A stretch of DNA of 64,000 bases from Uranotaenia lowii (lineage: Eukaryota > Arthropoda > Insecta > Diptera > Culicidae). The DNA lies in assembly GCF_029784155.1 (NCBI RefSeq), contig NC_073692.1:422654305-422718304 (forward strand), given 5' to 3'. The notes beneath the pieces are model-generated. The model was given only the letters and a program-made list of their open reading frames with translations, was not told the origin of the DNA and made no database searches. Both the position numbers and the translations under genes were made by a program. Shown in pieces: positions 24,557 through 36,300 of this stretch (positions are counted from its first letter, which is position 1; every line of letters begins with the position of its first letter).

Positions 24557-25615
24557 CAGAGGTTTTCAGATCGTGCTCCGCGAAGCTTTAGAAAGTGCTC
24601 CGCGATGAAAAAAAGAAAATCATAAACCAACATTGAAAAACTCTGATTTTTTTATCGTTTCATTTTTATTGAAGCATAAGAAAAAAAAATATTCATAGAG
24701 TATATAGTACGAGCGAATAAGCTTTGTTTACTTTGTTTGATAGTTAGCCGACATTCCACACTACATACCGAAGTTCGCTGGTTATCTCGTGGAAAACGTT
24801 GTCTCGTATATTTGAATTAAGATCGGAAGTTAGTAAGTTTTTGAACGACAATAATTTTGCATTGGAGGTCAAATTGAATGATGATCATTGCAGGTTTGCT
24901 TATTTGGCTGACGTTTTTCATAAATCTAATGACCTGAGTCTTTCAATGCAAGGTTAAGGAATAACAATCTTCGATTCAAACGGAAAAAATCATGGCCTTC
25001 AAGAAAAATGTTGGGCATAGCTTTCTTTTTCATAGGCTTTCAGAATAAAGCATTGAATCAATTTTAAAGAATTCAACGAAAATTTACGGGTCTGTATTAT
25101 GACAATCACAACAATTTTCGTTGAAATCATTTTTTTGTTTCCCTTGATGTAAACTTAAACTAACAGGCCCACGTATCTAATAAAGACATTTACAATAACA
25201 ATTACAATGTTTGTTGAACAGCAATATTTCCCCGAAGAATATCATAAAAAGATCGAAGACATGAAATGAGAGGAACATCCTTTTTCGGTGTCGAAGAAAC
25301 CAGAATGATTAACATCGCAAGAATTTGAATGCTTGATAGATTTGGACATGGCATCGGATTCAAAACTACAGGAAAGATTCGCATCTAAGAAGTCGTTGAA
25401 AGAGTTTTGGTGTCAACTGAAAAATGAATTTCAAATTTTGTTCGATAAAGCGAAACTTATTCTATGTGAGTCTGAATTTTCCACATGTCTCGCAACGAAG
25501 ACAAAATACCGATCCCGAATAAACGCGGAACCAGACGTCAGGCTACAACTGACACAAATTAAACCAAACATTTTGCAGCTTGCAAAATCGCAGAAATCAT
25601 ATTTGATCTATTGAA
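24557..25615 (+). pseudogene. Decayed hAT transposase (ZBED5/SCAND3-like)
   Basis: Plus-strand translation across frames gives blocks typical of ZBED-type hAT transposases. The block HTEVRWLSRGK is encoded near 24765-24800. RIFELRSEVSKFLNDNNF is followed by FAYLADVFHKSNDLSLSMQG (to about 24955), then QQYFPEEYHKKIEDMK and PFSVSKKPE near 25220-25305. The C-terminal hAT dimerisation region LKEFWCQLKNEFQILFDKAK, CESEFST and ATKTKYRSR runs from about 25395 to 25530. Stops and frameshifts break it, and the residues expected just before CESEFS appear deleted. CAGAGGTTTTCAGATCGTG at 24557 matches the general form of a hAT terminal repeat and probably marks the left end. The right end is not found; a Helitron-type repeat starts at about 25740. 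The BED zinc finger is not seen. The element is inactive. Confidence 0.82.
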
Positions 25616-25739
25616 ATCATTAATTTTTTATATTAATAAATACAAAACATTCAATGAGGAGCCATTCATTTTCCATTTAATTGACTACCATGACAAGACT
25701 CATCTTATTTAAACGATAAATACCTACATACTATCAATT

Positions 25740-26516
25740 TCAAGAGAGTTAAATTTTGTGTAAGGGGTCAGCCAAAGGGGTCGCCCATATTAACCGTTCG
25801 CTGTTTTTGCGATACTGTCGTTATTATACATCGTATTCAGATGAAAATTGGTTCACGCTAGTTTTGAGTGACGTGAAATCGATTTAAGGTATCAAACTCA
25901 GTGTAAGAGGCCGGCAAAAGCGGTCGTACATATTAACTTTTCAATATCTTAGTGATATTGACGTTTTTATACAACGGATTGGGATGAAAATTTGCACATA
26001 GGAGGTATAAGGGACAAACAATTGATTTCACTTATCCAAATTTAAATCAGGGGTCGTCCAAAGAGGTCGTCCATATCAGCTATTCACTGTTAATGCGATA
26101 TCGCCGTTATTATACATCGAATTCAGATGAAAATTGGTACACCAAAGTTTTGAGGGACGGGCAATCGTTTTCAGGTATTAAATTCAGAGTAAGGGGCCAG
26201 TGAAAGGGGTCGTCCATATTAACCTTTCAATATTTTTGCAATAACGTCGTTATTATACATCGGATTGGGATGAAAATTTGTACACGGTAGTTTTCAGGGA
26301 CGGGCAGTCGATTTCAGATGTCAATTTTTTTTCCAGGGGTCGACGAAAGTGGTCGTCCATATTATTTAATTTTTCACTGTTTTTAGCAATATTGACGTTT
26401 TTATGCAATGGATAGCTTTAAAAATTGGCACACGGGAGTTTTGAGGGAAAAGCAATCAATTTCACATATCAAAGATTGTATAAGAGGCCACCGAAAGGGT
26501 TTTAAGTTTTTGGCAA
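25740..26516 (+). repeat. 143-bp tandem repeat, about 5.3 copies (Helitron-associated), left part
   Basis: The word ggtcgtccatat and its variants recur near 25781, 25924, 26067, 26210 and 26353, exactly 143 bp apart. Each monomer also carries gatgaaaatttg.acac and a gggacgggcaatcgatttca-like block in the same order. The same monomer recurs at 55550-55740 beside a Helitron-like 5' end, and the array here leads, after an interruption, to a Helitron-like 3' end at 28595. It is therefore probably the internal repeat of a non-autonomous Helitron family. Only short shadow frames are present. Confidence 0.85.
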
Positions 26517-26518
26517 TA

Positions 26519-28342
26519 CAGGTCCCGTTCGTTTTTGGCAACATTCGATTTTGGCAACATTCGATTTTGGCAACATTCGATTTTGGCAACATCCGATTTT
26601 GGCACATGTGCCAAAATCGAACGGTTTTTAGAAGCGACATTACTTTTTGGTTTTCTCTATAACAGGACCAATATAATTTGGTGCCGTTCACTAATTACGT
26701 AAGCACGATTTTGGAAATTTTCAACCCTCCCTCCCCCCTGGTAAGACAAAGTAAGATTTTTCAAAACCCCCCCTCCCCCCCTAGTAAGATCTTACGTTTT
26801 TTTATTCTTTGAGAAATTGACACTTTTTTTAGGGTTTTTTTTTGACACTTTACCAGCATTATGGCATTCGTGTCAGAGAAATTGACACGTTTTTTCAAAA
26901 ATAGCTTGAAAATATCAAAAATGTGACATACATACTTCAAAGCAAAGCATTTTTTAAGAAAAGTTTAAAAAAAAACTGTATTTGAAAAGCACAATCTATA
27001 CAAAACAACAGATAAAATGTCATAAACGATTAAAGAAAACATTATTCAAGACATGTTTGGGGTAACAATAATTTTCAATAAATTTCCACAATCGAATAAA
27101 CGATATAATATCTAAATTCCAATTTCAAAAAGAGAGGTCAGGTTTGCACAATGTATGCTATGCTATGCTAAAATTGTCATGTTTTTTACCTGAAAATCAT
27201 AAAAATCTTTAAAAAAATATTATTTTATACTACTAGAATTGGGGCAAAAATGTTTAACGACAATCACGTTGTCAAATAACCTAAAAGCTCAGACTCATTC
27301 AGCGGTAAGCGATAAAGTTTTAGGATTTTTTTGGTAAATCTTTTGTAAAATTTAGAGTTGTTAAATAGTGTCTATCACTGAAAAAACTGTCTAGAAATTC
27401 ATTATTTAAAGCACCTTATATTGATTTTTAAAGATTTTTTCTGAACGAAGTCATTTTCGAAATATGATGGATTCAAATCGTGGTGTCATAACGCGCCATT
27501 TTCCTTGTTGTTTCCAAAAATTTCTCAATTGAAAAGATTGTTATGATGAAAAGCGAAAAACGACGATCTTTTTTAATGATGTGATTTAGTGTTTTTGGTT
27601 TGATTGATTCTCTATAAATTTTATATAACCTGCAATTTTTTAATCAATTTAGAGATATTAAAAGATCAATAACATAACATCAAAATTAACCAACAAATAA
27701 GTAGTGAGTAAAATAAAACCTGAGTAATATGGTTTCGTATGGCTGTGGCTGTGATGAATTTTTAATGTAATATTTCTTACGTAAGATTTTTGGAAACCCC
27801 CCCTACCCCCCTAGTAAGAGATCGTAAGCAAATGTGAAACCCCCCCACCCCCCCTATGTGCTTACGTAATTAGTGAACAGCCCCTTTGGACAAACACCAA
27901 AAATACGTTTAACGTTCAGAAATTGTGATAGAATACAACAACAAAAACAAAAAAATTCTAAAAAAATTATAAAGTACTCAAAAATTACAAAAAGATGTAA
28001 AATTTAAAAAAATATCGAAAACAAATACAAATAAGAGACTAAAAATGACAAAATAAACTTAAAAATGATGAAGAATGAAAAAAACAGCAAATATGACAAA
28101 AAAAACAAAGATTATAAACAAAACAAAAATAGTGCAAAATGCATCAAAAACATGAGAAAAAAACTATAAAAATTCTTAAAATGGTCGGAAATTGACTTAA
28201 AATAACGTTAATGATTACAAAAAGAGTTATTTTGTAGAAAAAGGAAAAAAAAGTTCCAGATAAAAAACCGTTCGATTTTGGCAACATTCGATTTTGGCAA
28301 CACTAAATGTTCGGGCATGTTGCCAAAAACGAACAGGGTCTG
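26519..28342. mobile_element. TIR element A, TA target duplication, inserted in the 143-bp repeat
   Basis: The left end CAGGTCCCGTTCGTTTTTGG and the reverse complement of the right end (CAGACCCTGTTCGTTTTTGG) match with three differences, and the match continues into gcaacat. TA precedes and follows. Subterminal copies of ttcgattttggcaacat repeat four times on the left and twice on the right. Bases on either side of TA join into an uninterrupted 143-bp monomer, which confirms the boundaries. CAG-starting ends with a TA duplication fit the Tc1/mariner-pogo superfamily (inference). There is no transposase. A related copy lies at 40480-40895. Confidence 0.82.
26680..27884. mobile_element. TIR element B nested inside element A
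   Basis: The left end ggtgccgttcactaattacg and the right end, reverse complemented as ggggctgttcactaattacg, match over at least 27 bp with two differences (gttcactaattacgtaagcac is identical). Just inside both ends lie long C-rich tracts followed by gtaagat words, again in inverted order. TTT flanks both sides, a possible 3-bp target duplication that could suit a Harbinger-type element, but the boundary is ambiguous. The related copy of element A at 40.5-40.9 kb lacks this 1.2-kb segment, an empty-site confirmation. No transposase is seen. Confidence 0.8.
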
Positions 28343-28344
28343 TA

Positions 28345-28595
28345 ATTGCGTTGTTATGCAACGATCAAGTCGAAATTTCTACACGGGAATTTTTGGCACG
28401 GTCAATTGATTCCTGATCTCAAATTAAGTAGCAAACGACAGAAAAAGTAATCGTCCAATATTTATGCAATTATTACTTAACAATGAATCCGGAAGTGCAT
28501 CTGGTAAATGCTTGGTAATTGGCTTTCATACAAACTGTTCATGACATACATATTCCAAGTTGAAAGTGAAACGGAGTTCGTATGGGATCAGCTAG
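28345..28595 (+). mobile_element. Remainder of the 143-bp repeat and Helitron-like 3' end
   Basis: After element A, the interrupted 143-bp monomer continues (acacgggaatttttggcacg). Further on the sequence reads cgtatgggatcag followed by CTAG at 28592-28595 and then T. A CTRR terminus before T/A is the Helitron 3' signature. A weak hairpin (acg gagtt cgt) lies just upstream. Neither Rep nor helicase is encoded here. Confidence 0.6.
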
Positions 28596-28599
28596 TAAA

Positions 28600-29060
28600 A
28601 TATAAGTATCATTCACAGATAATCTGCTAGCACTGCAATGTCGGTCCGTTTCGTCCGTTAAACGAATGACAACTGTCGCACTTCGAACGAATAAATCCGC
28701 CTATTTTGCTGTGCAACCGTGGCAAGGGAAGTCCATATCGGGCAATACTCCTCGTGAGAAAGAGTTTAGTTTTACATAACGGCGATCGTGACAGGACATT
28801 CCACAGATATCTGCCAAGAGTGGAGAAGAATTAATCGAATGGATGTGACTACAAGCAAGGTATCGGAGGAAAAGGATCAGGTATTAAATAAACAAATTTT
28901 ATGTATTCGGTGTAGTACCCGCCAATGTAACATACTTTTGTTTTGCTTTAATATCAAACTGGTGAGCATGTGTTTTGTTATCAAAGATATTTGACGAAGT
29001 AAATAAATAAAAAAATAGTGTTTTTGAAATGGTAAGAAACGTTTCAGTAGACGATGCGAT
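28600..29060 (+). other. Unassigned stretch upstream of the Ty3/gypsy relic
   Basis: A 68-codon frame at 28788-28994 begins with TGHSTDICQ, whose H-X4-C spacing recalls the second half of a retroviral-type zinc knuckle, but the first cysteines are absent. If it is gag, it would belong to the Ty3/gypsy relic that follows. This is only suggestive. Confidence 0.25.
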
Positions 29061-29066
29061 TGTCAA

Positions 29067-30390
29067 TTGTGCTGTAGGATCATCAATTTCGTTTCAGACG
29101 ATTCTGAAGAGGACGACGTTAACATCATTGGGGGTGATGATTGGAAATGTTTGGAATCCGAATACAAAGTAGTATCAGCAGATTTGAAAATAATCCACCA
29201 ATTCGGTTTTCCCGAGTTGAAAGCTTACGCAACCAAGTGTCCTATAAAAATAAAAACCGCATGAGGCCGTCATAAAAGTAGATGGAGCTGAAAAATCGGT
29301 CATCAAGGCAACATTCTGGTCATATCGGAAGGTAATCGATCCTTGTTGGGAAATGATATTTGGGAGACCTTTCAGTGGAGATGAAATGGACGTCGACTTG
29401 TCTCTTTGGTAGTTGGTTTATTACTAGCTACTATATACAATGGGAAGCCAGATTGGTGGTCAAGAACAAAGCGTGTTCTGCACGATCAAAAGAACGATCG
29501 AGTGTCGTGTGTAGGTAGTGTGTGGTAACGATCGTTCGATCGTGTGATGTGTCGGATGATGAATGGTCGGATAAATTATAGGGTGATTCGACAATTGTTG
29601 CCACAGATACATTCAGTAAGATGAAACTTCTTAAAGTTGGTCTTTCTTTAAATGTCTGCTCATCAAAAAAAAAAACAATGCTGCTGTGCTCCCAAATATT
29701 CCAGGGTTATAAATCAAATTCATCGTTGACGAAAACGTTCTTCCAGTCCAAAATGCATACTTGAATGTCCCGGCTGCTTTTCGGGAGTCTGCAAGGCAAA
29801 GGTTGGCATAAATGGAGGCTCGGGGGATTATAGAAAAGTTGAAACATATAAGTGACATGTCGGCAATTCCAAAAGGAAAGGAGGATTTCCGATTGGTAGT
29901 GAATATGAATGAGAGCATCAAACAAAGCCAACAAACGGAAGTATTTACGACGGCCTCTCATAAATGAAATGAGAACGAATCTTCACGGTGCTCATTACTA
30001 TTCCAAGCTTGACTTGACAAGTGCCTACTACCATCTCGACTTAGCCAAAGAGTCTACAGAACTGAAAACGTTCTTTCGGTAAACGATATGTACCGTTTAA
30101 CTCGATTGATGTTCGGGGTAAACTGCGCGCCAGAGACATTTCAGAGAGAAGGATTAGAAGGGATTATAATTCATACATATATATGATAACCTCGTATTTG
30201 CGGATATGATCAAACATTGGAGTCTAAGAGTTTTACCAATACTGAAGGATAATAACTTGAATGTAAACCAAAAGAAATGCGAATTTTAAAAGCAACGCAT
30301 AACATTTTTAGGACATCTATTAGATAAACATAGGTTTCATATAGATGAATAGCAAATCAACTTTGTTCGCAAATTGGCAATTTTGCTGGT
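29067..30390 (+). pseudogene. Decayed Ty3/gypsy pol (protease and reverse transcriptase)
   Basis: A protease-like piece at 29085-29390 reads DDVNIIGGDDW, then KAYATKCPIKI, and after frameshifts a piece resembling VIRKGNRSLLG. The catalytic Asp-Ser-Gly is altered. From about 29740 the reverse transcriptase follows: NVPAAFRESARQRLA, RGIIEKLKHIS, IPKGKEDFRLVVNMNE and RPLINEMRTNLHGAHY, then KLDLTSAYYHLDLAKES at about 30005-30055 and MFGVNCAPETFQRE at about 30107-30150. The usual YxDD site is reduced to a YDNLVFA-like remnant. KKCEF and FLGHLLDKHRFHIDE (about 30305-30350) mark the thumb. RNase H, integrase and LTRs are not seen. Many stops and frameshifts make it dead. The LINE at 30.44 kb begins right after it and probably inserted into it. 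Confidence 0.8.
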
Positions 30391-30439
30391 AAAAAGTGGA
30401 TAATGTGCAACACAAGACCCCATAGTAGTCATATCAGCT

Positions 30440-33400
30440 CTTATTCACATCTCCTATCTCAACCTCCCCGTGGTACCGGCTGTGATGCGAGTAACCTAAG
30501 TTGAGATCTGGTACCCAACCCAAGTGGATACTTTGGTCGCATGCAGACTGAGAAAGTGGCCGCAAGCGTCTGTTTTCCAGATCAGAGGCGGCTCAAACAG
30601 CGTCTGTCTCGCAGCGAGCGGCTGAATTTACGAAATGTGGCTCCCGCCAGCTAAGCCCCATCGCAGGATAGGGACTTTAGGCTAACAACCTACTGCTCCC
30701 GATTCATAAAATTGTTACGGAATTCGAAAGAAATGACCGACCTGGAACTTTGGCGACGACCTTTAGCATGAAAACACGGACACGAACTGCAACTAGGAAC
30801 GTTTTAACCCTTGTCCAACAAGGCAAGCTGGCTCAACTTGCTAGAGAAGCTAGCCGCCTCAAGCTTGAAATTCTGGGACTGAGCGAAGTCCGTTGGCCTT
30901 ATACTGGAGAAAACAAGACTCAATTCGGGTAAGTCCTGCTTTACTCTGGCATACGAGAAGAACATGCTACTCGGGAACGAGAAGTTGGTTTCCTGTTAAG
31001 CCCGTACGCCTACGCGGCTCTCATTAGATGGGAACCGATAAACGAATGAATAATCATAGCCAGATTTAGATCACGGGTTAGAAACTTAACAATGGTCCAG
31101 TGTTATGCGCCTACTAACGTTGCCGATTTGCAGGAGAAAGATAAGTTTTACAGTCAACTGAACAGCGTGGTAGAGAAAATTCCGATGGGTGACATTCAAA
31201 TCCATTTGAGCGACTTCAACGCAAAGAATGGCTCCGACAATCAAGACCTTGAGCGCATCATGGGGCGTCATGGCCTAGGACAGATGAGCGAAAACGGAGA
31301 GCTGTTTGTAGAAATTTGTGGCAACAACAACATGGTGATCGGTGGATCGTTCTTCCCCATCGACCAGCACATAAGGTCACTTGGGTATCCCGGGATGGCC
31401 GAACGGAAAATCAAATAGGAAACATCTGCAAAATGAAAAAGGAGCCTTCTTGATGTCCGCTACAAACGAAGCGCAGACATTGCATCTGGCCATCACCTCG
31501 TCCTTGGCGAGATACGACTGAGAGTCGCGCGTGTCCAGCGGCGCGAGGAGGAAGTCGATACGATGTCCACCGGTTGGAGAATCCAAAGGTGAAAAGGGCA
31601 TACGTTGAACAGCTAAGATCCCGAGCCTCAGAATTGCCGACAGACGGAACAGTCGACGGAGAGTGGTGTGGAATCAAGAATGCGTTTATCACGACGAGCC
31701 ATGGTACTCTCGGTAAAGTTTGTGGAAGAAGAAGTGAATGGACGTCGGGTGAAACTTGGAGGATGAGCGGAGAAAGGCAAAAATCGGAATTGAGCAGGCA
31801 TGTACCGGGTCAGCCAAAGCAGCAGCCCCCTTCGATAAGCGGAGCTGGAAAAGGCAGTTAAACGAGCTTGAAGACGAGACAAGCGAGCCTGGAAAAACTT
31901 CCTAGCCGAAGAGGGAGAAAGAGCCGCCGCCAATGGAGATATCCGATTACTTTATGACATTTCTCGCCGCCTCAGTGGTGCAAGGACTAATGCAAGAATG
32001 CCACTGAAAGACCGAGCAGGTTAGTTATTGAACGATCGAACAGATAAGCTCAAACGATGGACTGAGCACTGCGAACAACTCTTCCGATTCACGAATAGCG
32101 ATAGCCAACAGAACCCGCAGCCCGAAGCGCCCACAGTAAGCCACATAAATGGCGTCAACTCGGAAGCGCCTACGCTGGCTGAAATAGAAGCGGCAATCAA
32201 AAACATGAAATCCAACAAAGCACCTGGGATCGATTGCATCCCTGCTGAAATGCTGAAAGTCGACCCTGCCCTGTCAGCACAAATGTTGCACCGTCTTTTT
32301 GCTGACATCTGGGATACTGCTACATTCCCGGCCAACTGGATGCAGGATATCCTCGTAAAGGTCCCGAAGAAAGGAGACCTGACAGAGTGCGGTAACTGGC
32401 GAGGCATAACGTTGATCTGTTCAACCCTCAAAGTACTCTGCAAAGTGATCTTGAACAGGATCCAGGAGAAAATCGACGCTACACTCCGACGGCAACAAGC
32501 TGGATTCCGATCCGGACGATACGAATCATACTGGAACAAATCAACGAATTCCAGGACTCTCTTCTGCTGGTGTTCGTTGATTTCGAAAAACCATTCGATC
32601 GACTTAACCATGAAAACATCTGGGCGGCTCTAAGGCGACGAGGAGTACCAGAGAAACTAGTCCATCTCATCGAAGCACAATACGAGGCATTCTCGTGTAA
32701 GGCTTTGCACGACGGTGTCTTGTCCGAACCAATCCCGGTAACTGCTGGAGTGAGACAGGGATGTATCTTATCATCGCTACTTTTTCTCATCGTAATGGAT
32801 GGGATTCTTACTAGATCGATCGACTGTGCACCGAACCGTGGATTGTCGTGGAATCCTTCAAAAATGGAGCAACTGAACGACCTTGACCTAACTAACGATA
32901 TTGTTTTGCTCGTCCAAACACAACCGGATATGCAGAGCAAACTCGACGACCTCACTGAAAGTTCCAAGGCAGCAGATCTCAAAGTCAATGTCGGAAAGAC
33001 CAAGTCGATGGAGATCAACACAGGAAATCCCTCCAGTTTCAAGTTGAGAAAGTGGAGTGCTTCCAGTATCTTGGTGGCCAGATTACGCCTGATGGTGGAA
33101 AGACATCGAAGCCCGGATCAGAAAAGTCCGATTTGCGTTTGCAAGTCTCCGAAACATCTGGTGGTTACGCCAGATCTCTCTACGAACGTAAATCCGAATC
33201 TTCAACTCAAACGTGAAATCCGTATTGCTGTACGGGTGCGAAACTTGGTGCACATATGCGGTAACGACGCGAAAACTGCAAGTATTTGTAAACCTTTGCC
33301 TGCGGAATATCATCCGCGCTTGGCGGCCTGGCAACTGGATCTTGAATGAGGAACAACGTCGCCGGTGTCATCGAAGGGCGCTAGAAATCGAGATTCGGGA

Positions 33401-33643
33401 ACGTAAGTGGAGGTAAATTGGGCACACGCTGTGAAACGATGAAAACGAGATTTGCAGATAGGCGCTAGATTGGAATCCAGAAGGACATCGAAGAAGAGGC
33501 AGACCCAAAAACTCATGGTGGCGAAGCCTAGCCGCTTCGAACTGTCGACGAGAATCTTGACTGGGACCAGGTGAAGACGCTGGCTCCGGATCGTCAACAG
33601 TTGAGGTCTTTTACCACGGGTCTATGCACTGGAGGATCATAAA
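30440..33643 (+). pseudogene. Near full-length but broken RTE-type LINE (endonuclease and reverse transcriptase)
   Basis: A GC-richer 5' leader (30440-30740) precedes an APE/CFDP2-like endonuclease start: NVLTLVQQGKLAQLAREASR and LEILGLSEVRW at 30800-30895. Further endonuclease text at 31092-31400 includes VQCYAPTN, SDFNAKNGSDNQ, IMGRHGLG, ENGELF and VIGGSFF. The reverse transcriptase spans about 32028-33350 with NWRGITL and AGFRSGR. A 25-bp deletion relative to the 18.6-20.1 kb copy then shifts the frame. FVDFEKPFD (motif A, Ala to Pro), AGVRQGCILSS (motif B) and LTND in place of LADD (motif C, a catalytic Asp lost) follow. C-terminal SVLLYGCETW and RRRGRP remain with stops. The 3' tail lacks the GGATC-flanked piece present in the other copy. 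It is dead at several points. Short ORFs on both strands here are fragments or antisense shadows. Confidence 0.88.
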
Positions 33644-33644
33644 T

Positions 33645-36300
33645 TGATGTCGCTATACATATGAACGTTCTTAACGTCTCTTACTCCTTTCATTGGAGTG
33701 CTAAATACGGTCGATTTTCTACTGCCGGAACTCATTAATGAAGCTATTGAATTTTTCGGGTAGAAATTTTCTAATCGTGAAAACAAACCATCAATAAAAT
33801 AACAAGTTATACGTTCAGCCTCAAAATAAACAAAAAAAATAAAAAAAAAAATTTTTCATGAATTTTGTATATACTTTAATAGACATAAAAAATTACCAAA
33901 AAGATAAAAAAAAATAAAGGTTGTGCAATTAAAAAGTATTGAATCTTATCGGATTGATTGATTAATGATTGACGATTGATTGATCAGCAAAAGGTAATAG
34001 AGAATTCATCAAGCTGAATAGTTGTCAGACTTTTTCTATTAGAAATTTACAGCACGGGAAACGAAACGTGCTTCACGTTTAGCAAAACTCGTTCAATCCT
34101 CAATGTTAGAATTTGTCAAAGATTATTGACAAACATAAATACGTAATCCAATCTTAAAGTAGAGCCTCTCTCCAAAGTGTCTTATCAATGCTATACCAAA
34201 ACCACAATCTTCCCGGTCGATGAAGGGTTCTTCAAAAACCCCTGGTGCGGTGCTAGGAACAGAAAGATACTTTAACGTTGCCATTTGCGAGCCCCTTACA
34301 TTTTCCCGGAAGAAGACGGTCGGAAGATGTCTCGTTGTTCAAGCAAGTAGGCAAGCAAGCAAGCAAGCAATCAAAACCTGAAGAGGACACTTCAGAGGAA
34401 CACCGAAGAAAGCAAAATCCGACATCATCATCGAACGAACGGATTTATTGCCAGCTCAGCAGTTACAAATCCTTTACTTCCGCCTTACCTTCCTACTATG
34501 TGTAAGTAAAATGGGATGAGGGATGGGGATGAAAAGGGCGGTTTCCTAGGAAGCCTCTTTAGCCTCAAATGCCATCATAATATGGAAGCTATCCGTTCGG
34601 AAACTGCACATCGAATCATAACCCCATAACGGAACACACCGGTCGAATGAATTCCAGGAAATGGTGAGAAAGAATGAGTACATATCAAAATCACTGTTAC
34701 GAAGATGAACATATTCATCATTTCTCGAAACCATGAGTAACGATTTAGTTTTGACAAGTGGTTTGGCATCGAATGATTCAATTTGGAAAATTTTAAACTT
34801 TCTTAAGTCCAATGAGGTCCTTTCTCAAAAATTATAATTTTATCCTTTGAAACTAATTTTGCTCACTGTTCCTCTTGAACTGAAGAAGCTGGTGTCAAAT
34901 AATTTCTAGGGCGAGGTAGTAAAAAGGATTTGAATGGTTTTGGAAGTGAAAGTCCCGGAGAATTGTCTTCGTCATCGTTCCTCCATCCGTTGTCCATCGA
35001 TTGGCTTCGTTAGAAAAAGCCTCTCGCAAACAGACTGAAGACCGAAGAAAGTACCCCCAAAAAAGCCATTGGGGGAAAGCAGAAAGTGCTTCTTGAAGGC
35101 GTTCAGCCATTCGAGTGTAGATCACATTAGACAGGATTTCTAGCTGTGTAGCTCGTTGAAGTAAAATATGGCCCAATCTTCATTTTTTCCTCTTATTCAG
35201 AAAAAAGGGGTTTGAGAAACAATACAATCGATCCTTGAGAAGATTAGCCTAGGCAAGGAAAAAGACCAAGAATCAAATGCACAAAAGGATCGCCGTCAGC
35301 GCGAAAGAAGGACGATTAAATACTCTCAAAACCGATAAATTATCATCCCTATTTCGTTGTTTGGGAGTGTTTTATGTATATTGTTCTGTCCTTAGATTCC
35401 AAGGAAAGAGATGTCGTTTGAAGAAATGAGATTCTCACCCTTTTGGGCCGAGCCCTTTTTTATCATCTTCTTTATTTTCTATTGTAAGCTAACAGAACAG
35501 TTGTTTAATATTGATGAGCGGTTTTCATGGCCTGGGCTAGTTTTATTTTCGTGTGGCTTACGAAATAAATGTGTCCTGGAGTCCTTTCTCTTTATTTTTT
35601 TCCTACTGGAACAAAAATTATACTTTAAAATAAAATCGGGCAAAAATCAAATAATTCAATAAATACAGGTAATGTTTATGAAAAACAATGCTGACAGAAA
35701 TGTTTCATTATTTTTTAAAGTGTTCTGCAGATGATGTTTTGTTTCCTTTTAAATCTAGTCAATTTCATTAATGCCTTTTGATTCACAATTCAGTTAGCGG
35801 CTTGAACTTCAACTCATGTATCACTGATTTAAAATTTTGTTTCGGAGAAAATAAACAGTGGTCGTCCATTTTAACCTTCCACACAAGAGTGTTTTTTAAG
35901 TTTGTTTTTTTTTTTCTTTATTTGAATTATACGATATACAAAAGAAGGTTGTCCATAAACACTGTCTTAAATTCCATGCAAAATTATTTTTAAAATGCAT
36001 CAGACTTTCCAGTCAAAATTGGAAGTTGAAAGCAACATGGGATTGCTACGAGATTAGCTTTTGTTGAAAAAAAAAACACAATTTTTTTTAAGGAACCCCG
36101 AGGAAATTTTTCGAACCCATTAGAAATTTTAAAATCTGCCATTATTTTCAAAATGTAATCCTATTTCTATCACACCGAGGTGTCATTCAGCATATTTGTA
36201 ACAAACTAATTTAGAAAACGAATGTTTCTATGTCATAAACAAGTCTTATTGACAAAGTAAAAACCGTTTGAATGAATACTTTTTCTGTAATTCAAACCAA
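33645..36300. other. Non-coding stretch, no gene supported
   Basis: AT-rich overall, with a GC-richer island at about 34.2-35.2 kb. A short AAGC repeat lies near 34344-34370. Frames of 67-93 codons show no domain. I see no transposon protein motif. Confidence 0.4.
34344..34370. repeat. Short (AAGC)n microsatellite
   Basis: About six AAGC units with one altered unit (aagtaggc). Confidence 0.8.

Noticed and set aside
28788..28994. Zinc-knuckle gag piece of the Ty3/gypsy relic
   Set aside because: Only H-X4-C is present; the first two cysteines are missing, so it is left as a suggestion.
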